From positions 1-57,108 of the forward strand of contig NZ_JAGSYC010000014.1 of assembly GCF_025685545.1 (NCBI RefSeq): a DNA stretch of 57,108 nucleotides, given 5' to 3'. The position numbers and the translations under genes were made by a program. The stretch is from Granulicella paludicola. Lineage in GTDB: Bacteria; Acidobacteriota; Terriglobia; Terriglobales; Acidobacteriaceae. The notes below the pieces were generated by a model, which worked only from the letters and a program-made list of their open reading frames with translations, was not told the DNA's origin and made no database searches. Positions within the stretch are counted from its first letter, which is position 1, and each line of letters starts with the position of its first letter. This document shows, piece by piece, positions 43,113 through 52,266 of this stretch.

Positions 43113-45464
43113 CTAGGGAGCCGTGACGATGTTTGTATCGAGAGTGACCGCCGCATTGAGTGCCAGCGCCCTGCCGGTAAGATTGGCACCGGTGTCGAGC
43201 GTGATGGAAGAAAAGCTCAAGATCGTTCCGTCGAAGACGGAGTTGACGCCGAGCGTTGCTGAACTTCCGGTCTGCCAGAAGATGTTCTTGGCCTGCGCTC
43301 CGTTCAGCAGAACAATCTTCGTATTCCCGAGGGTCACAAACGACGACCCGATCTGAAAGATGAAGACAGCGTTCGTATTTCCTTGCGCATCGAGAGTCAG
43401 ATTTCCCGAGGTGAGCGTGACCGAAGAGGCGTTCTTATACAAGCCAGGAGTCAACGTGAGTCCGCTGAGCTCTGAAGGGAGCACAGCCGGATTGGCCAAC
43501 AGCGCGACGTTGTTGTAAGCGATCGTGGCGTCAAGCTCTGCCTGAGCCGCAGTCGCGTCCGTAACGTTCTGCACCGCAGGACTGACCAGAATCCCTGGAG
43601 GAAAACCTGTCACGGATGTACCCGGACTTAATCCCAGATTCTCCCCTGTGATCACCGTGAAGCCTGTGTTCGTCACCGTGCTTGCGCCCAGGATGCCGAA
43701 GTTGGCAGCCGTACCCAGGTTCACGATTGACTGGCACGTCTGACTCGAAGTGGTGAAGCTCCACACAAAGTTGCTCGACAAGGCCACGCCCGCAACGCTC
43801 TGCGCTCCGGTATTTATCGTGGCGGTGTAGACCGTACTTGCCAGAAAAGGAGTTGCCGGTGTGAACGTCGCCACCTTATCGGTCGCATCCAACGTGACGG
43901 TCCCAGCGATATTGGGAATCATGCTGAAGGTATTGGTATTGATGTTGGACGGGTTCATCGCCTGGCTGAAGGTGGCGGTTGCCACCGAGTTGGGACAAAC
44001 ACCAATCGCCCCGGCAGGCGCAGTCGCGTTGGTGACCGTCGGCACGGCCACCGAGGCACAACTGCTTGCACCCGTCGTGAACGTCCAGACGTAGTTTGCG
44101 GCCATCGCATTTCCAAAGCTGTCCTGCGCCGCGTTGGTGATGGTGACGGTATAGGCGGTACTCAAAGCGACAGGTGCGGTTGGAGTAAAGGTGAACACCG
44201 TATCCGTTGCATTCGCAGCGACATTGCCTGCAACCGCGATGCCTCCCGCGACGACCGTGAAATCCGTCGCGTTGATCGATAGCGGATTCATCGCCTGCGC
44301 ATACGTCGCCGTAATAACGGTGTTTGGACATACACCCGTTGCACCGTTTGTAGGCGTAACCGTGGCTGGTGGTGCGGGAGGAGCGCAGGGATTGGCTCCC
44401 GTTGTAAAGCTCCACACGAAAGGCGCCGCCAGAATGTTTCCGTAGAGATCGCGAACCGCCGTCGTAAGCGTTGCCGTATAAGTCGTGTTGAGCGCGAGCA
44501 CCGTGCCTGGCGCGAAGAGTGCCTGGTTCGCAGCGGAGGAGTAGCTCACCTTTCCAGCAACCGGCGCTGCTCCGGGTCCCGTGATGAGGAAGCTGGTCGA
44601 ACTGAGGCTCGTGGGATCGATGGGTTCGCTGAAGGTAGCCCCGATCACTTTGTTCGGGCACACCGCCGTCACTCCTGCCACTGGAGTGACAGAGATCACC
44701 GTGGGCGCAGGCATACAGGCATTGGAAGCTGTGGTGAAGCTGGAGACATAGTTGGAGACCAGACTGTTCCCATAGGTATCCTGCGCGGCTGTCGTAATGG
44801 TCGCCGTATAAGTCGCCTGCGCGGAAAGACTGCTGGAAGGTGTCAGTGTAAAGACGGTGTTGGCAGCGTTATGGCTGACCGTGCCAATGATCCCAGGGGC
44901 GAGCGTGAAATCAGCCGCGCTGATCGTCGCTGGATTCATCGCCTCGCTGAAGGTCGCGACCACCGTCGCATTCGGGCAGGCACCCGTTGAGTTCGCTGTC
45001 GGCGTGAGACTTGTGATCACAGGGGCTGGATGACAGCCGTTCGCTGCCGTAGTGAAAGCCCAGGTATAAGGTGCCGCCAGCTTGTTGCCGTACAAATCGA
45101 GCGCACCGCCGGTGATCGTCGCAGTATAGGTAACGCCCGACCCCAGCACAGCGGTTGGGGTAAAGGTTGCGGAGTTATTCGCAGAGTTGTACGTGACACT
45201 TCCAGCTACCAGCGCTCCCCCGGAACCGGAAACCACAAAGGTTGCCCCAGAGATCGTAGCGGGATTCATGGGTTCGCTGAAATTGGCAGTGAGAATCGCA
45301 TTGGGGCAGGTCGTGGTAGAGCCACTCAACGGGCCGATCACGAGAACCGTAGGAGGAGCTGTACCGACAAGGCTAGGTGTGCAACAACCAACGGCCAAAG
45401 CAAGAAGAGCAGCCCCAGTGAGCCAGCTCGTGATGTGTCCAGTGAAACTCTGCGATATACGCAT
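43113..45464 (-). CDS. Lipoprotein with five Ig-like (Big_5) repeats and a DUF3494 domain
   Basis: This ~783-aa protein starts at ATG 45464 with a lipobox-type signal (GAALLALAVGC). Five tandem ~105-aa Ig-like repeats follow, each with a C-P-N motif (for example GVCPNTVITATYAQAMNP) and a terminal segment like TYTATITGGALDLYGN...WAFTT. Each repeat has a second cysteine near its end, suggesting one disulfide per repeat. The C-terminal ~200 residues (ANFGILGASTVTNTGFTVIT, AELDATIAYNNVALLANP, NIFWQTGSSATLGVNSVFDG) match DUF3494, the fold of bacterial ice-binding proteins, which is also used as an adhesin-like module. Ice binding is not proven here. Confidence 0.88.
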   Translation of the reverse strand: MRISQSFTGHITSWLTGAALLALAVGCCTPSLVGTAPPTVLVIGPLSGSTTTCPNAILTANFSEPMNPATISGATFVVSGSGGALVAGSVTYNSANNSATFTPTAVLGSGVTYTATITGGALDLYGNKLAAPYTWAFTTAANGCHPAPVITSLTPTANSTGACPNATVVATFSEAMNPATISAADFTLAPGIIGTVSHNAANTVFTLTPSSSLSAQATYTATITTAAQDTYGNSLVSNYVSSFTTASNACMPAPTVISVTPVAGVTAVCPNKVIGATFSEPIDPTSLSSTSFLITGPGAAPVAGKVSYSSAANQALFAPGTVLALNTTYTATLTTAVRDLYGNILAAPFVWSFTTGANPCAPPAPPATVTPTNGATGVCPNTVITATYAQAMNPLSINATDFTVVAGGIAVAGNVAANATDTVFTFTPTAPVALSTAYTVTITNAAQDSFGNAMAANYVWTFTTGASSCASVAVPTVTNATAPAGAIGVCPNSVATATFSQAMNPSNINTNTFSMIPNIAGTVTLDATDKVATFTPATPFLASTVYTATINTGAQSVAGVALSSNFVWSFTTSSQTCQSIVNLGTAANFGILGASTVTNTGFTVITGENLGLSPGTSVTGFPPGILVSPAVQNVTDATAAQAELDATIAYNNVALLANPAVLPSELSGLTLTPGLYKNASSVTLTSGNLTLDAQGNTNAVFIFQIGSSFVTLGNTKIVLLNGAQAKNIFWQTGSSATLGVNSVFDGTILSFSSITLDTGANLTGRALALNAAVTLDTNIVTAP

Positions 45465-45802
45465 AAATGCACAACTCTCTATGCCGCGAGCCGAACCACA
45501 CGGTTTGAAGGTGGAACGCAAACGGGGGCATAAGCTGACACTAGCCGCTTTTCATAACACGACGACATAATTACTTCGGCCGCAAAATCGAGTCTTTCCG
45601 GATCGGGAATATGCAGAGTTTGAAGGCTAATCGCGAATGCACAACCCGGAGAGTCCAAGCCAACGTCAAGGTGCCTCCTTTGCTCAGGATCGTCAGATCA
45701 GCTCCACTCGACCAAGGAACCATCCGAACGCATCGGCTTCGCTCTTGGTATTCGAATCACATACCCGCACGTATACCAACAGAAATCTAGCGGCCATCAA
45801 GC

Positions 45803-45838
45803 TCCGTGTGGACAGGCTTCTAGCTTGTACCACACGGA
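45803..45838 (+). promoter_or_regulatory. Inverted repeat upstream of the mini-gene
   Basis: TCCGTGTGG (45803-45811) and CCACACGGA (45830-45838) are exactly complementary, separated by 18 nt, and end 28 nt before ATG 45867. It could be a 5' leader hairpin or an operator. Confidence 0.45.
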
Positions 45839-45866
45839 AATCCGGAACGAAGAGAGGAACCGCAAT

Positions 45867-45992
45867 ATGCGATACACACCTCCCCAAATCACTGGCAACT
45901 TTCCCGCTGTCTCAACCATCAAGCCGACCAAAGGTCTCCCTCCCGTCGAAACTTCAGACCCGACCGAGATCTCCAGCAATGCCGCGTACTAA
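45867..45992 (+). CDS. 41-aa mini-gene, possibly truncated by a nonsense change
   Basis: An ATG at 45867 with AGAGGA upstream starts a 41-aa peptide (MRYTPPQITGNFPAVSTIKP, then VETSDPTEISSNAAY). The stop is TAA, but the same frame continues as A-D-E and then TAG (46002-46004). Reading the TAA as GAA would give the ending AAYEADE. I recall small acidobacterial proteins with such acidic tails, but this is unverified. A Y-x-x-P-x-I pattern near the N-terminus resembles a lasso-peptide leader motif, but no cyclase or PqqD-like gene is visible here. A long stem-loop follows 28 nt later. Function is unknown. Confidence 0.5.
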   Translation: MRYTPPQITGNFPAVSTIKPTKGLPPVETSDPTEISSNAAY

Positions 45993-46032
45993 GCTGACGA
46001 GTAGCCTGGGCTGCACAGTCCGATCACAATCA

Positions 46033-46066
46033 AGTCCAGTCTCTGCTCCCGGGGAGAGACTGGACT
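46033..46066 (+). terminator. Long perfect stem-loop after the mini-gene
   Basis: A 12-bp perfect stem, AGTCCAGTCTCT / AGAGACTGGACT, closes a 10-nt loop. There is no U-run, so it is either a stabilising 3' hairpin or a weak terminator of the mini-gene transcript. Bases 46067-46665 contain no gene I can support. Confidence 0.5.
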
Positions 46067-46665
46067 CAATCCTGGGTCTAGAAGGACCTGGGAATGTCGC
46101 TTCAAGTGGGATAGTAGTGTCGTAGGTTGCGTGCGGCAAGCAAACCTAAAATTCGATTGCTAAGGTAGATCTCAGCCACCGGGCTGATGGAAGGACTTGT
46201 CGTCACTTCGGTGATGCGGAGTTTCTAAGTAGCGACTCACCTTTCAAGTTTCGTTATGAAGACGCCTTCGTGACTAGTATTGACAACTTTCTCATCCGAC
46301 ATTGGAAACGGTCCCGGATGGACTCACTCGCCCTAGAAGCGAGAGTGTTTTCGTTGACGCAATCAGAGACTCTGAAACCGCGGCTTACATCCTCCACCTC
46401 AGCGGAGGGTTACTGCGGCGGACCATCTCATTAGCCGACTTTAAGTTACCGAACCGCGATCAATAAGTGCTTTGTGATTGCGCGTCACTCCATATTCGTT
46501 CCTGAAGACAAGAGCGCGCAAAACAACGGGCCGGAGCTGTTGAAGAGAGCCATCGCGGCTGCCTAGTCAGGAGTTTTTTCCCTATAGCCCGTTCGGAGAA
46601 TCCTCGTCGAGATGATGTGGCTGCCAGACAGTTTTCGTGTGATTTTTCTTGCACTTTTTTAGCGC

Positions 46666-46688
46666 AACTTTCGGCGGCATCTCGCGTC
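46666..46688 (+). promoter_or_regulatory. ECF-like promoter of the DUF3300 gene
   Basis: AACTTT (46666-46671), a 13-nt spacer and CGTC (46685-46688) are followed by ATA. The same layout occurs before the Hsp20 gene. The -10-like CGTC is 43 bp before the ATG, which fits a short leader. Confidence 0.5.
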
Positions 46689-46731
46689 ATATTTCCCCGG
46701 AAGTTGAATTTCTTCATGGAGGTGACAGGCC

Positions 46732-47580
46732 ATGAATGCACTGTCCGAATTGAATAACTTGACGTACTCTGCGACGCAAACCAAACCGTTTGGCTGGGTG
46801 AAGAAACTCCTGCCTTACGTCCTTCTCGTGATGGGGTTCTCTCCAGTCGCGTTTGCCCAGTCCGTACCATTACCCCCACCCGAACTCGATCATCTGGTTT
46901 CGCAGATTGCCCTGTATCCAGACCCTCTGCTTGCCCAGACGCTCACCGCATCGACGTTCTGGAATGAGATACCGGACGCGGCTGCCTGGGCCGACAGGCA
47001 CTCGAATCTGACCGGTGACGCCTTGGCTCACGCTATCCAAGACGATCATCTCCAGTGGGATCCGAGCGTCCTGGGGCTACTGCCGTTTCCATCAGTGCTC
47101 GACATGATGGATCGGGACACGGGGTGGACTCAACGCCTCGGCAACGCCGTTCTCATTCAACGGCCCGACGTGATGGACGCTGTTCAGCGGATGCGGCGTC
47201 AGGCCAGGGACTACGGATACCTTGTGCCGAATGGGTACATGAACGTCGTTGACGCAGGTGGATACGTTGAAATCCTCCCATTGAACCCGGGCGTCTTCTA
47301 CGTACCCTTCTACGATCCGGTCGTGGTCTTCGCTCGTCCTCGTCCCGGCTTCGTTGTGGGAACTGCGATCCATTTCGCTCCGGCGGTGACGATCTCCGCT
47401 ACTTTCGGCACATGGGGATGGTGGACAGGCCCGGCCTTCTATTGGCCTGCCCATACGATCGTGATTGGAGGACATCCGTGGGAGCGTGGTTGGGTCAACC
47501 GCAGCGTCTACGTCCATCCGTATCCGCATGCCTGGCTTCGTCCGGTCGGACCTCGGGTGGAGATTCATCACAGACGATGA
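46732..47580 (+). CDS. DUF3300 domain protein, exported
   Basis: This 282-aa protein has a late signal peptide (LLPYVLLVMGFSPVAFAQS, about residues 26-44). The DUF3300 core follows: LDHLVSQIALYPDPLLAQTL, STFWNEIPDAAAWADRHSN, DAVQRMRRQARDYGYL, then a proline/tryptophan-rich C-terminus (FYVPFYDPVVVFARPRPG, GTWGWWTGPAFYWPAH). The family is periplasmic and of unknown function. A GGAGG precedes the ATG. It shares its ECF-like promoter with the Hsp20 gene, so stress induction is likely. Confidence 0.88.
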   Translation: MNALSELNNLTYSATQTKPFGWVKKLLPYVLLVMGFSPVAFAQSVPLPPPELDHLVSQIALYPDPLLAQTLTASTFWNEIPDAAAWADRHSNLTGDALAHAIQDDHLQWDPSVLGLLPFPSVLDMMDRDTGWTQRLGNAVLIQRPDVMDAVQRMRRQARDYGYLVPNGYMNVVDAGGYVEILPLNPGVFYVPFYDPVVVFARPRPGFVVGTAIHFAPAVTISATFGTWGWWTGPAFYWPAHTIVIGGHPWERGWVNRSVYVHPYPHAWLRPVGPRVEIHHRR

Positions 47581-47684
47581 TGTCTCTTCACTGCCCAAGA
47601 AGAGTCCTCGAATGGCGGGCTCTGCGTTTTTCCGGCCCTTAGTTTTCGAGTCAAATGTGAGTGATTTGCAGTCGATTTTCTTGC

Positions 47685-47707
47685 AACCTTTTTCGCGATG
47701 TTGCGTC
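47685..47707 (+). promoter_or_regulatory. ECF-like promoter of the Hsp20 gene
   Basis: AACCTT (47685-47690), a 13-nt spacer and CGTC (47704-47707) are followed by ATAATTTCC. It matches the DUF3300 promoter in spacing and in the shared upstream GTGATTT and TTCTTGCA segments. Confidence 0.5.
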
Positions 47708-47769
47708 ATAATTTCCGTGAGGCGATGAGCCTCCATATACCAAACTGAGGAAGCTATAAGGAGAGTGCT

Positions 47770-48291
47770 ATGACCACGATGACTCGCTTTGTTCCGTTCC
47801 GTTCGCCACTGGAGGGCGTTGCTGTACTCCAGAACCGACTGAACTCGATCTTCAACGACTTCGCCAACCCGGACAGCGAACTGCGCAGTGAAAGCCTCAG
47901 CGCAGAGAGCTTCGTGCCCCCAGTCGATATTTATGAAGATGCGAACCGGCTGGTGCTCAAGCTGGAGGTTCCCGGGATTCCCCAAGAGAATCTGCAGATC
48001 AATGTTGAGAACCAGACCCTGACCGTCAAGGGCGAACGTAAGTTCGTGCAAGACGAAAAGGAAGAGAACTTCCATCGGATCGAGCGCCGCTACGGCAGCT
48101 TCATCCGAAGCTTTAGTCTGCCCTCTTCGATCGACACTGAATCAGCGCGTGCAAGCTACGAGCACGGTGTTCTTTCGGTGACGCTTCAGAAGAAGGAATC
48201 TGCCAAGCCAAAGCAGTTGAAGATTGAAATCGGCTCGGGCTCAGACTCGAAGCCAGCGCCGAAGCAGATGGAAGCCTCGCGGGCAGCCTAA
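47770..48291 (+). CDS. Hsp20/alpha-crystallin family small heat-shock protein
   Basis: This 173-aa protein has an N-terminal arm (PFRSPLEGVAVLQNRLNSIF) and an alpha-crystallin domain (about residues 52-142). The domain contains PPVDIYEDANRLVLKLEVPG, ENLQINVENQTLTVKGERKF, YGSFIRSFSLPSSIDTESA and ASYEHGVLSVTLQKKE. The C-terminal extension (KPKQLKIEIG) contains an I-x-I-like motif used for oligomer contacts. It is an ATP-independent holdase chaperone. A Shine-Dalgarno AAGGAGAG precedes the ATG. It lies between DUF3300 and PsiE-like genes in a probable stress cluster. Confidence 0.95.
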   Translation: MTTMTRFVPFRSPLEGVAVLQNRLNSIFNDFANPDSELRSESLSAESFVPPVDIYEDANRLVLKLEVPGIPQENLQINVENQTLTVKGERKFVQDEKEENFHRIERRYGSFIRSFSLPSSIDTESARASYEHGVLSVTLQKKESAKPKQLKIEIGSGSDSKPAPKQMEASRAA

Positions 48292-48408
48292 GACCCGCGT
48301 TCAGCAACAAGCCAACAATACAAACCAACCAAGCCGCAGCAGTGTGAGCTCCTGCGAGCGCACACTGCCGCGGCGGTACTGAGAGGAGCAGTACCGGAGA
48401 AGGATGCC

Positions 48409-48921
48409 ATGACGCGATTCTTCAATATCCACTTTCAGAAGCGCTGGGGAACTTTTTCGATCTACGAGAAGTTCGAACATCTCATCATTTCGTTACTGAC
48501 AGTGGTAATCGCAGCGATCGTAGGTGTGGCAACTTGGCAGCTCATCCTTCACACGTTTGATTTGGTACGCAGTCGCTTGCTGGATCCGAGAGACGCTCAG
48601 GTATTTCAGGCCATTTTTGGAATGGTGCTGACTGTTCTGATTGCGATGGAGTTCAAGCACTCCCTTCTGATCGTGCTCCACCAGCAGCGCGACATCGTTC
48701 AGATTCGTTCGGTAGTTCTGATCGCACTGCTTGCCTTGGTGCGGAAGTTCATCATCCTGGATATCTACCAAACTCAACCCGCTGTCGTGTTCGCATTGGC
48801 TGCTTCTGCTCTATCGCTCGGCATTGTCTTCTGGCTGGTGCGTAATCAGGATGATGATGAGTCTCAAAAGCCGATCCATGATGAGAGTTCAAATCGCAGT
48901 ACGCCCTTGAACGCGGCGTGA
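48409..48921 (+). CDS. PsiE-like phosphate-starvation-inducible membrane protein
   Basis: This 170-aa protein has four predicted membrane segments (LIISLLTVVIAAIVGVATW, FGMVLTVLIAMEFKHSLLIV, VLIALLALVRKFIILDIY, AVVFALAASALSLGIVFWL). The cytoplasmic N-terminus contains IYEKFEHLI. The spacing and the conserved ALVRKFIILD match PF06146. The role in other bacteria is unknown beyond phosphate-starvation induction in E. coli. A stem with AGTGTG/CACACT arms (48351-48366) lies in its leader and could influence expression. It follows Hsp20 by 117 nt on the same strand. Confidence 0.85.
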   Translation: MTRFFNIHFQKRWGTFSIYEKFEHLIISLLTVVIAAIVGVATWQLILHTFDLVRSRLLDPRDAQVFQAIFGMVLTVLIAMEFKHSLLIVLHQQRDIVQIRSVVLIALLALVRKFIILDIYQTQPAVVFALAASALSLGIVFWLVRNQDDDESQKPIHDESSNRSTPLNAA

Positions 48922-49196
48922 AGCGAAGTACTGACACAATAAGTGGAAATCAATCAATGAAAGGATTTTGTGACCCTGCTCACGAAAAGAATTTGGGAAA
49001 GATACTGCCGTTGTTTCTCTCGACCACTTGGGCTGCTGCGCAATGGGAAACGCCGTTCTCGTCAGTAATCATCCCAACCTCCGAAAAAAGCGTTTCCCGT
49101 TACTGATGTGAATCAAGTATCCCTTAGCGGATTAATATTTATGTGAGCAGACCACCTGCGGTGGCGCGTCGAGTGAATGCGTTCACGTAAGATCAC

Positions 49197-52025
49197 TTAT
49201 TTGATCGTGAGTGTGACGGTGGTTGAGTGTGAGATCGCACCACTGGTCGCGGTGATGGTGATGGAAGAGGTCTGAGTCTTCCGCTCTTCGGATCCGCCTC
49301 CGCTACACCCAGCCACCACCATCGCAGCGCCAGCCAACAATAGAATGAGCAGCGGGTGTATGGCCTTGCATCCAATTTTACGAAACCTGCGGATGCCGAC
49401 AAGAGGCAACAATAGCAGTCCGAAGGCAACCAGAGGCATCGGGTCTCTCTGTGGCACGGCACGATTGAGCGCTTGGGCGGCAGAGGTGTCCACCGTAAAG
49501 TTAACCGTTACCGGTCCGCTGTTGGCCGGCACCAGGGCTGGGGAGAAGTTGAAGGAAGCTCCATTAGGGAGTCCACTCGCGGTAAAGCTTACAGTGTTGG
49601 GATAAGCTCCCCCTGTCGGCGCGAGTTGGAGGCTATAAGTGGTCGCCGCACCTGCGTTCACCGTTTGCATCGTCGCTGATTGGCCTGAAGCCAGCGTGAA
49701 GTCCGGGACTGCCCCGGGGGCCGTCACCGTAAAGCTCGTCGTCGTCGTTTCTGCTGTATAACTGCCCGCTGCAGCTTGTGTAGCTGCCAATACCACTGTT
49801 CCAACTCCAAGTACCGTAACCGTGGCGCCGGAGATCGTCGCCGGGCCGGAGGTTACCGCGTACGTCACCGCACCAGGAGAGGCCGATGTCGCACTCACTG
49901 TAAAAGGATTAGCGCTGGTTGTCTGGTTGGCAATCGGCGCAAAGGTCAGTGTGGGAGTCTGTTCCGTCTGCGCAACGGTAACGGTCGTGGCTGTACTCAC
50001 TGACGTGATGAAGTTCTGGTCGCCACCGTACACCGCGGTAACAGCATCGGTGCCCACTGGCAGCGCTGTGATGTTCAGCACCGCAACACCGGAAGATAGC
50101 GAGCCGGTGCCGATGTTGGCGCCGTTGCTCTGGAAGACGACTGTCTCCGCGTTGGTGCTGAGATTGTTGGAGTTATAGGGGCTTAGCTTTGCCGTCAGCA
50201 CTACTTGTTGGTCGAATGCAGAGGCACTCAGACTGGAACTCAGCGTCAGCGTCGTTGAAATCTGGGTGCCGATCAACGCCACCGTATTGCCGGAGAGGCT
50301 GGGACTATAGGTCGTGTCACCAGTATAACTGGCATCGATTACATGGGTCCCACCGCCGGGAACCACGACACCGGGTAAGGTCGCGGTGGCTGACGTTGGA
50401 AATTGATCCAGCAAAATTGTTAAGGGCGCGCCGCTGAGGTCTGCGGTGGCAAGGTCCGGGTGGCCATCGCCATTGAAGTCGCCGACCGCGAGGGAAATGG
50501 GAGAAGCGACGAGCGCGTAGGGCGTAGCAGCTTTGAAAGTACCATCCCCATTGCCCAGCAGTACTGCTACGGTATCGTCACCACTATTGGCCGCAGCGAT
50601 ATCCAGAATGCCATCGCCATCGAAGTCACCTGCGGCGACTGAATAGGATATGTTACCGGCCACGTACCGCAATCCGGCTTTGAAGGTGCCATCCCCATTG
50701 CCTAACAGCACGGTCACGCTGCCGACGTTCCCAGTGACAAGATCCGGGATGCCGTCGCCATTGAAGTCGCCCACAGAGACTGAATAGGGATCAACGTCGG
50801 CCTCGTACGCCACCCCGGCTTTGAAGGTCCCGTCTCCATTGCCGAGCATAACATTCACGATATTACTTTCGCTGGGGACGGTAGCAAGATCCAGAATACC
50901 GTCCCCATTGAAGTCGCCCACAGCGATTGCAGTGGGAACATTATTGGTCGAGTGCGTTATGGGCGCTTTGAAAGTACCGTCTCCATTACCCAGTAACACC
51001 GATAAGGTTTCGTCCTGGATATTGGCCGTGACAAGATCCGGGATGCCGTCGCCGTTGAAGTCGCCGACCACCACCGCATTGGGAGCCCTGTTGATCGAAT
51101 ACGTCACAGCGGCCCTGAAAGTACCGTCTCCATTGCCCAGTAACACCGATACAGTATTGTCCCCATTGTTGGCCGTGACGATATCCGAGAGGCCATCGCT
51201 ATTGAAGTCGCCGACCGCGACCGATTCGGGACTTGTACCGACGCCGTATGTCACCCCAGAGTTGAACGTGCCGTCTCCGTTGCCAAGGAACACCGTCACA
51301 GCATTGCCAGGACCAATACTGGCCCTCTCATTTGCCACGACGAGGTCAGTAATGCCCTTGTCACGGAAGTCCCCTATTGCAACTGCTCTCGCACCAAACG
51401 CTGTAACGTTGGGGGGCGTGTATGGAGCCGCGAAAGTCGGAAGCGATAGGTTCAGCGCGATTGTACCTAGAGCGGAGTTGGCATTCGTAGTATCCAGAAA
51501 CGAGATACTGCCGGTGGCCGCTGGCAATCGTCCGGCAAGAGTCGCAGTCAGCGTGTAGTTCCCCGGCACCCCAGTCGCTGTGACCGCCGTTGAAATCGGT
51601 TTTGGGGAGACTGTAAGTGGTTCCGTTGCTGAAGTGCTGCTGGAATGAGTTGACGTTCCTACGAAGATCGCCTTATAGCTGTGCTGGCCTGATCCAGGGG
51701 TGAATGTGTAGGAGGCTATGCCAGACGATGTCACTTGCCCCGTGCCGAGCAGATGCTGATCGGTGCAATAGGGTGCTGTCGTGTCGCAAAATTTGACCAG
51801 TCCAATGGCCGTTGGCGTCACAACTGCTTCCAAGACCACCGTTGTACCTGAGGCAACAATTGTGACCTCGTGGGTTGCGCTCAAGATGGTGAGCGCTGTG
51901 GCTGTAGGCGCAGCAGCGGCATGGGCAGCGAGCGGAGCAAGGGCAGAGGTGAGCGCCGCCAAGGCAAAGCAGAGGGCACGGAGCGGCTTCGATATCGAGT
52001 GAACTGTACGTCTTCCTGGGGTCAT
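49197..52025 (-). CDS. Secreted FG-GAP/VCBS repeat protein with Ig-like domains
   Basis: This 942-aa protein has a signal peptide (ALCFALAALTSALAPLAAHA) and an Ig-like domain with GQHSYKAIFVGTS. Seven FG-GAP/VCBS repeats follow (about residues 195-545), each with V-x-V/G-GDFN-x-DG-x-x-D-L-V-T; six are followed by LGNGDGTF. These calcium-loop beta-propeller units resemble integrin-alpha heads. Further Ig-like domains follow. Near the C-terminus a hydrophobic stretch (PLVAFGLLLLPLVGIRRFRK) and a second one ending GAAMVVAGCSGGGSE come before a last beta segment. The repeats are nearly identical at DNA level, suggesting expansion by tandem duplication. A cell-surface role in adhesion or binding is inferred. 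Confidence 0.88.
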   Translation of the reverse strand: MTPGRRTVHSISKPLRALCFALAALTSALAPLAAHAAAAPTATALTILSATHEVTIVASGTTVVLEAVVTPTAIGLVKFCDTTAPYCTDQHLLGTGQVTSSGIASYTFTPGSGQHSYKAIFVGTSTHSSSTSATEPLTVSPKPISTAVTATGVPGNYTLTATLAGRLPAATGSISFLDTTNANSALGTIALNLSLPTFAAPYTPPNVTAFGARAVAIGDFRDKGITDLVVANERASIGPGNAVTVFLGNGDGTFNSGVTYGVGTSPESVAVGDFNSDGLSDIVTANNGDNTVSVLLGNGDGTFRAAVTYSINRAPNAVVVGDFNGDGIPDLVTANIQDETLSVLLGNGDGTFKAPITHSTNNVPTAIAVGDFNGDGILDLATVPSESNIVNVMLGNGDGTFKAGVAYEADVDPYSVSVGDFNGDGIPDLVTGNVGSVTVLLGNGDGTFKAGLRYVAGNISYSVAAGDFDGDGILDIAAANSGDDTVAVLLGNGDGTFKAATPYALVASPISLAVGDFNGDGHPDLATADLSGAPLTILLDQFPTSATATLPGVVVPGGGTHVIDASYTGDTTYSPSLSGNTVALIGTQISTTLTLSSSLSASAFDQQVVLTAKLSPYNSNNLSTNAETVVFQSNGANIGTGSLSSGVAVLNITALPVGTDAVTAVYGGDQNFITSVSTATTVTVAQTEQTPTLTFAPIANQTTSANPFTVSATSASPGAVTYAVTSGPATISGATVTVLGVGTVVLAATQAAAGSYTAETTTTSFTVTAPGAVPDFTLASGQSATMQTVNAGAATTYSLQLAPTGGAYPNTVSFTASGLPNGASFNFSPALVPANSGPVTVNFTVDTSAAQALNRAVPQRDPMPLVAFGLLLLPLVGIRRFRKIGCKAIHPLLILLLAGAAMVVAGCSGGGSEERKTQTSSITITATSGAISHSTTVTLTIK

Positions 52026-52266
52026 CGTCCTGGATAATCCTTGTGGAGAATCTTGCTAACGAAGCTATTCCGGTGTGCGGCAACGGTGATGGACAATGCC
52101 AGTCTTGTTGTCTGTGTGTCGCTTCGAAACTGTAGAGATCATGCTGAAACGATGGGTGTGATGTCCTCATGGAACTCGTATGGAACCGTGATGATTCTCA
52201 AAGTTCGCCCACTTCGTCCATAATTGACCAGAAAGACTTCCCTTCGGGCAGCGCAAAGGAGCCGCA

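Noticed and set aside
45637..46125. 162-aa plus-strand frame
   Set aside because: It overlaps the better supported mini-gene in another frame and has low-complexity S/P/R-rich content.
47092..48075. 327-aa minus-strand frame
   Set aside because: It is antisense to DUF3300 and Hsp20, both clear families.
50821..51558. 245-aa plus-strand frame with regular repeats
   Set aside because: The repeats come from the FG-GAP gene on the other strand.
49197..52025. Possible CRISPR-like array from the ~170-bp periodic repeats
   Set aside because: The period is a protein-domain repeat in frame with FG-GAP motifs, not short palindromic repeats with spacers.
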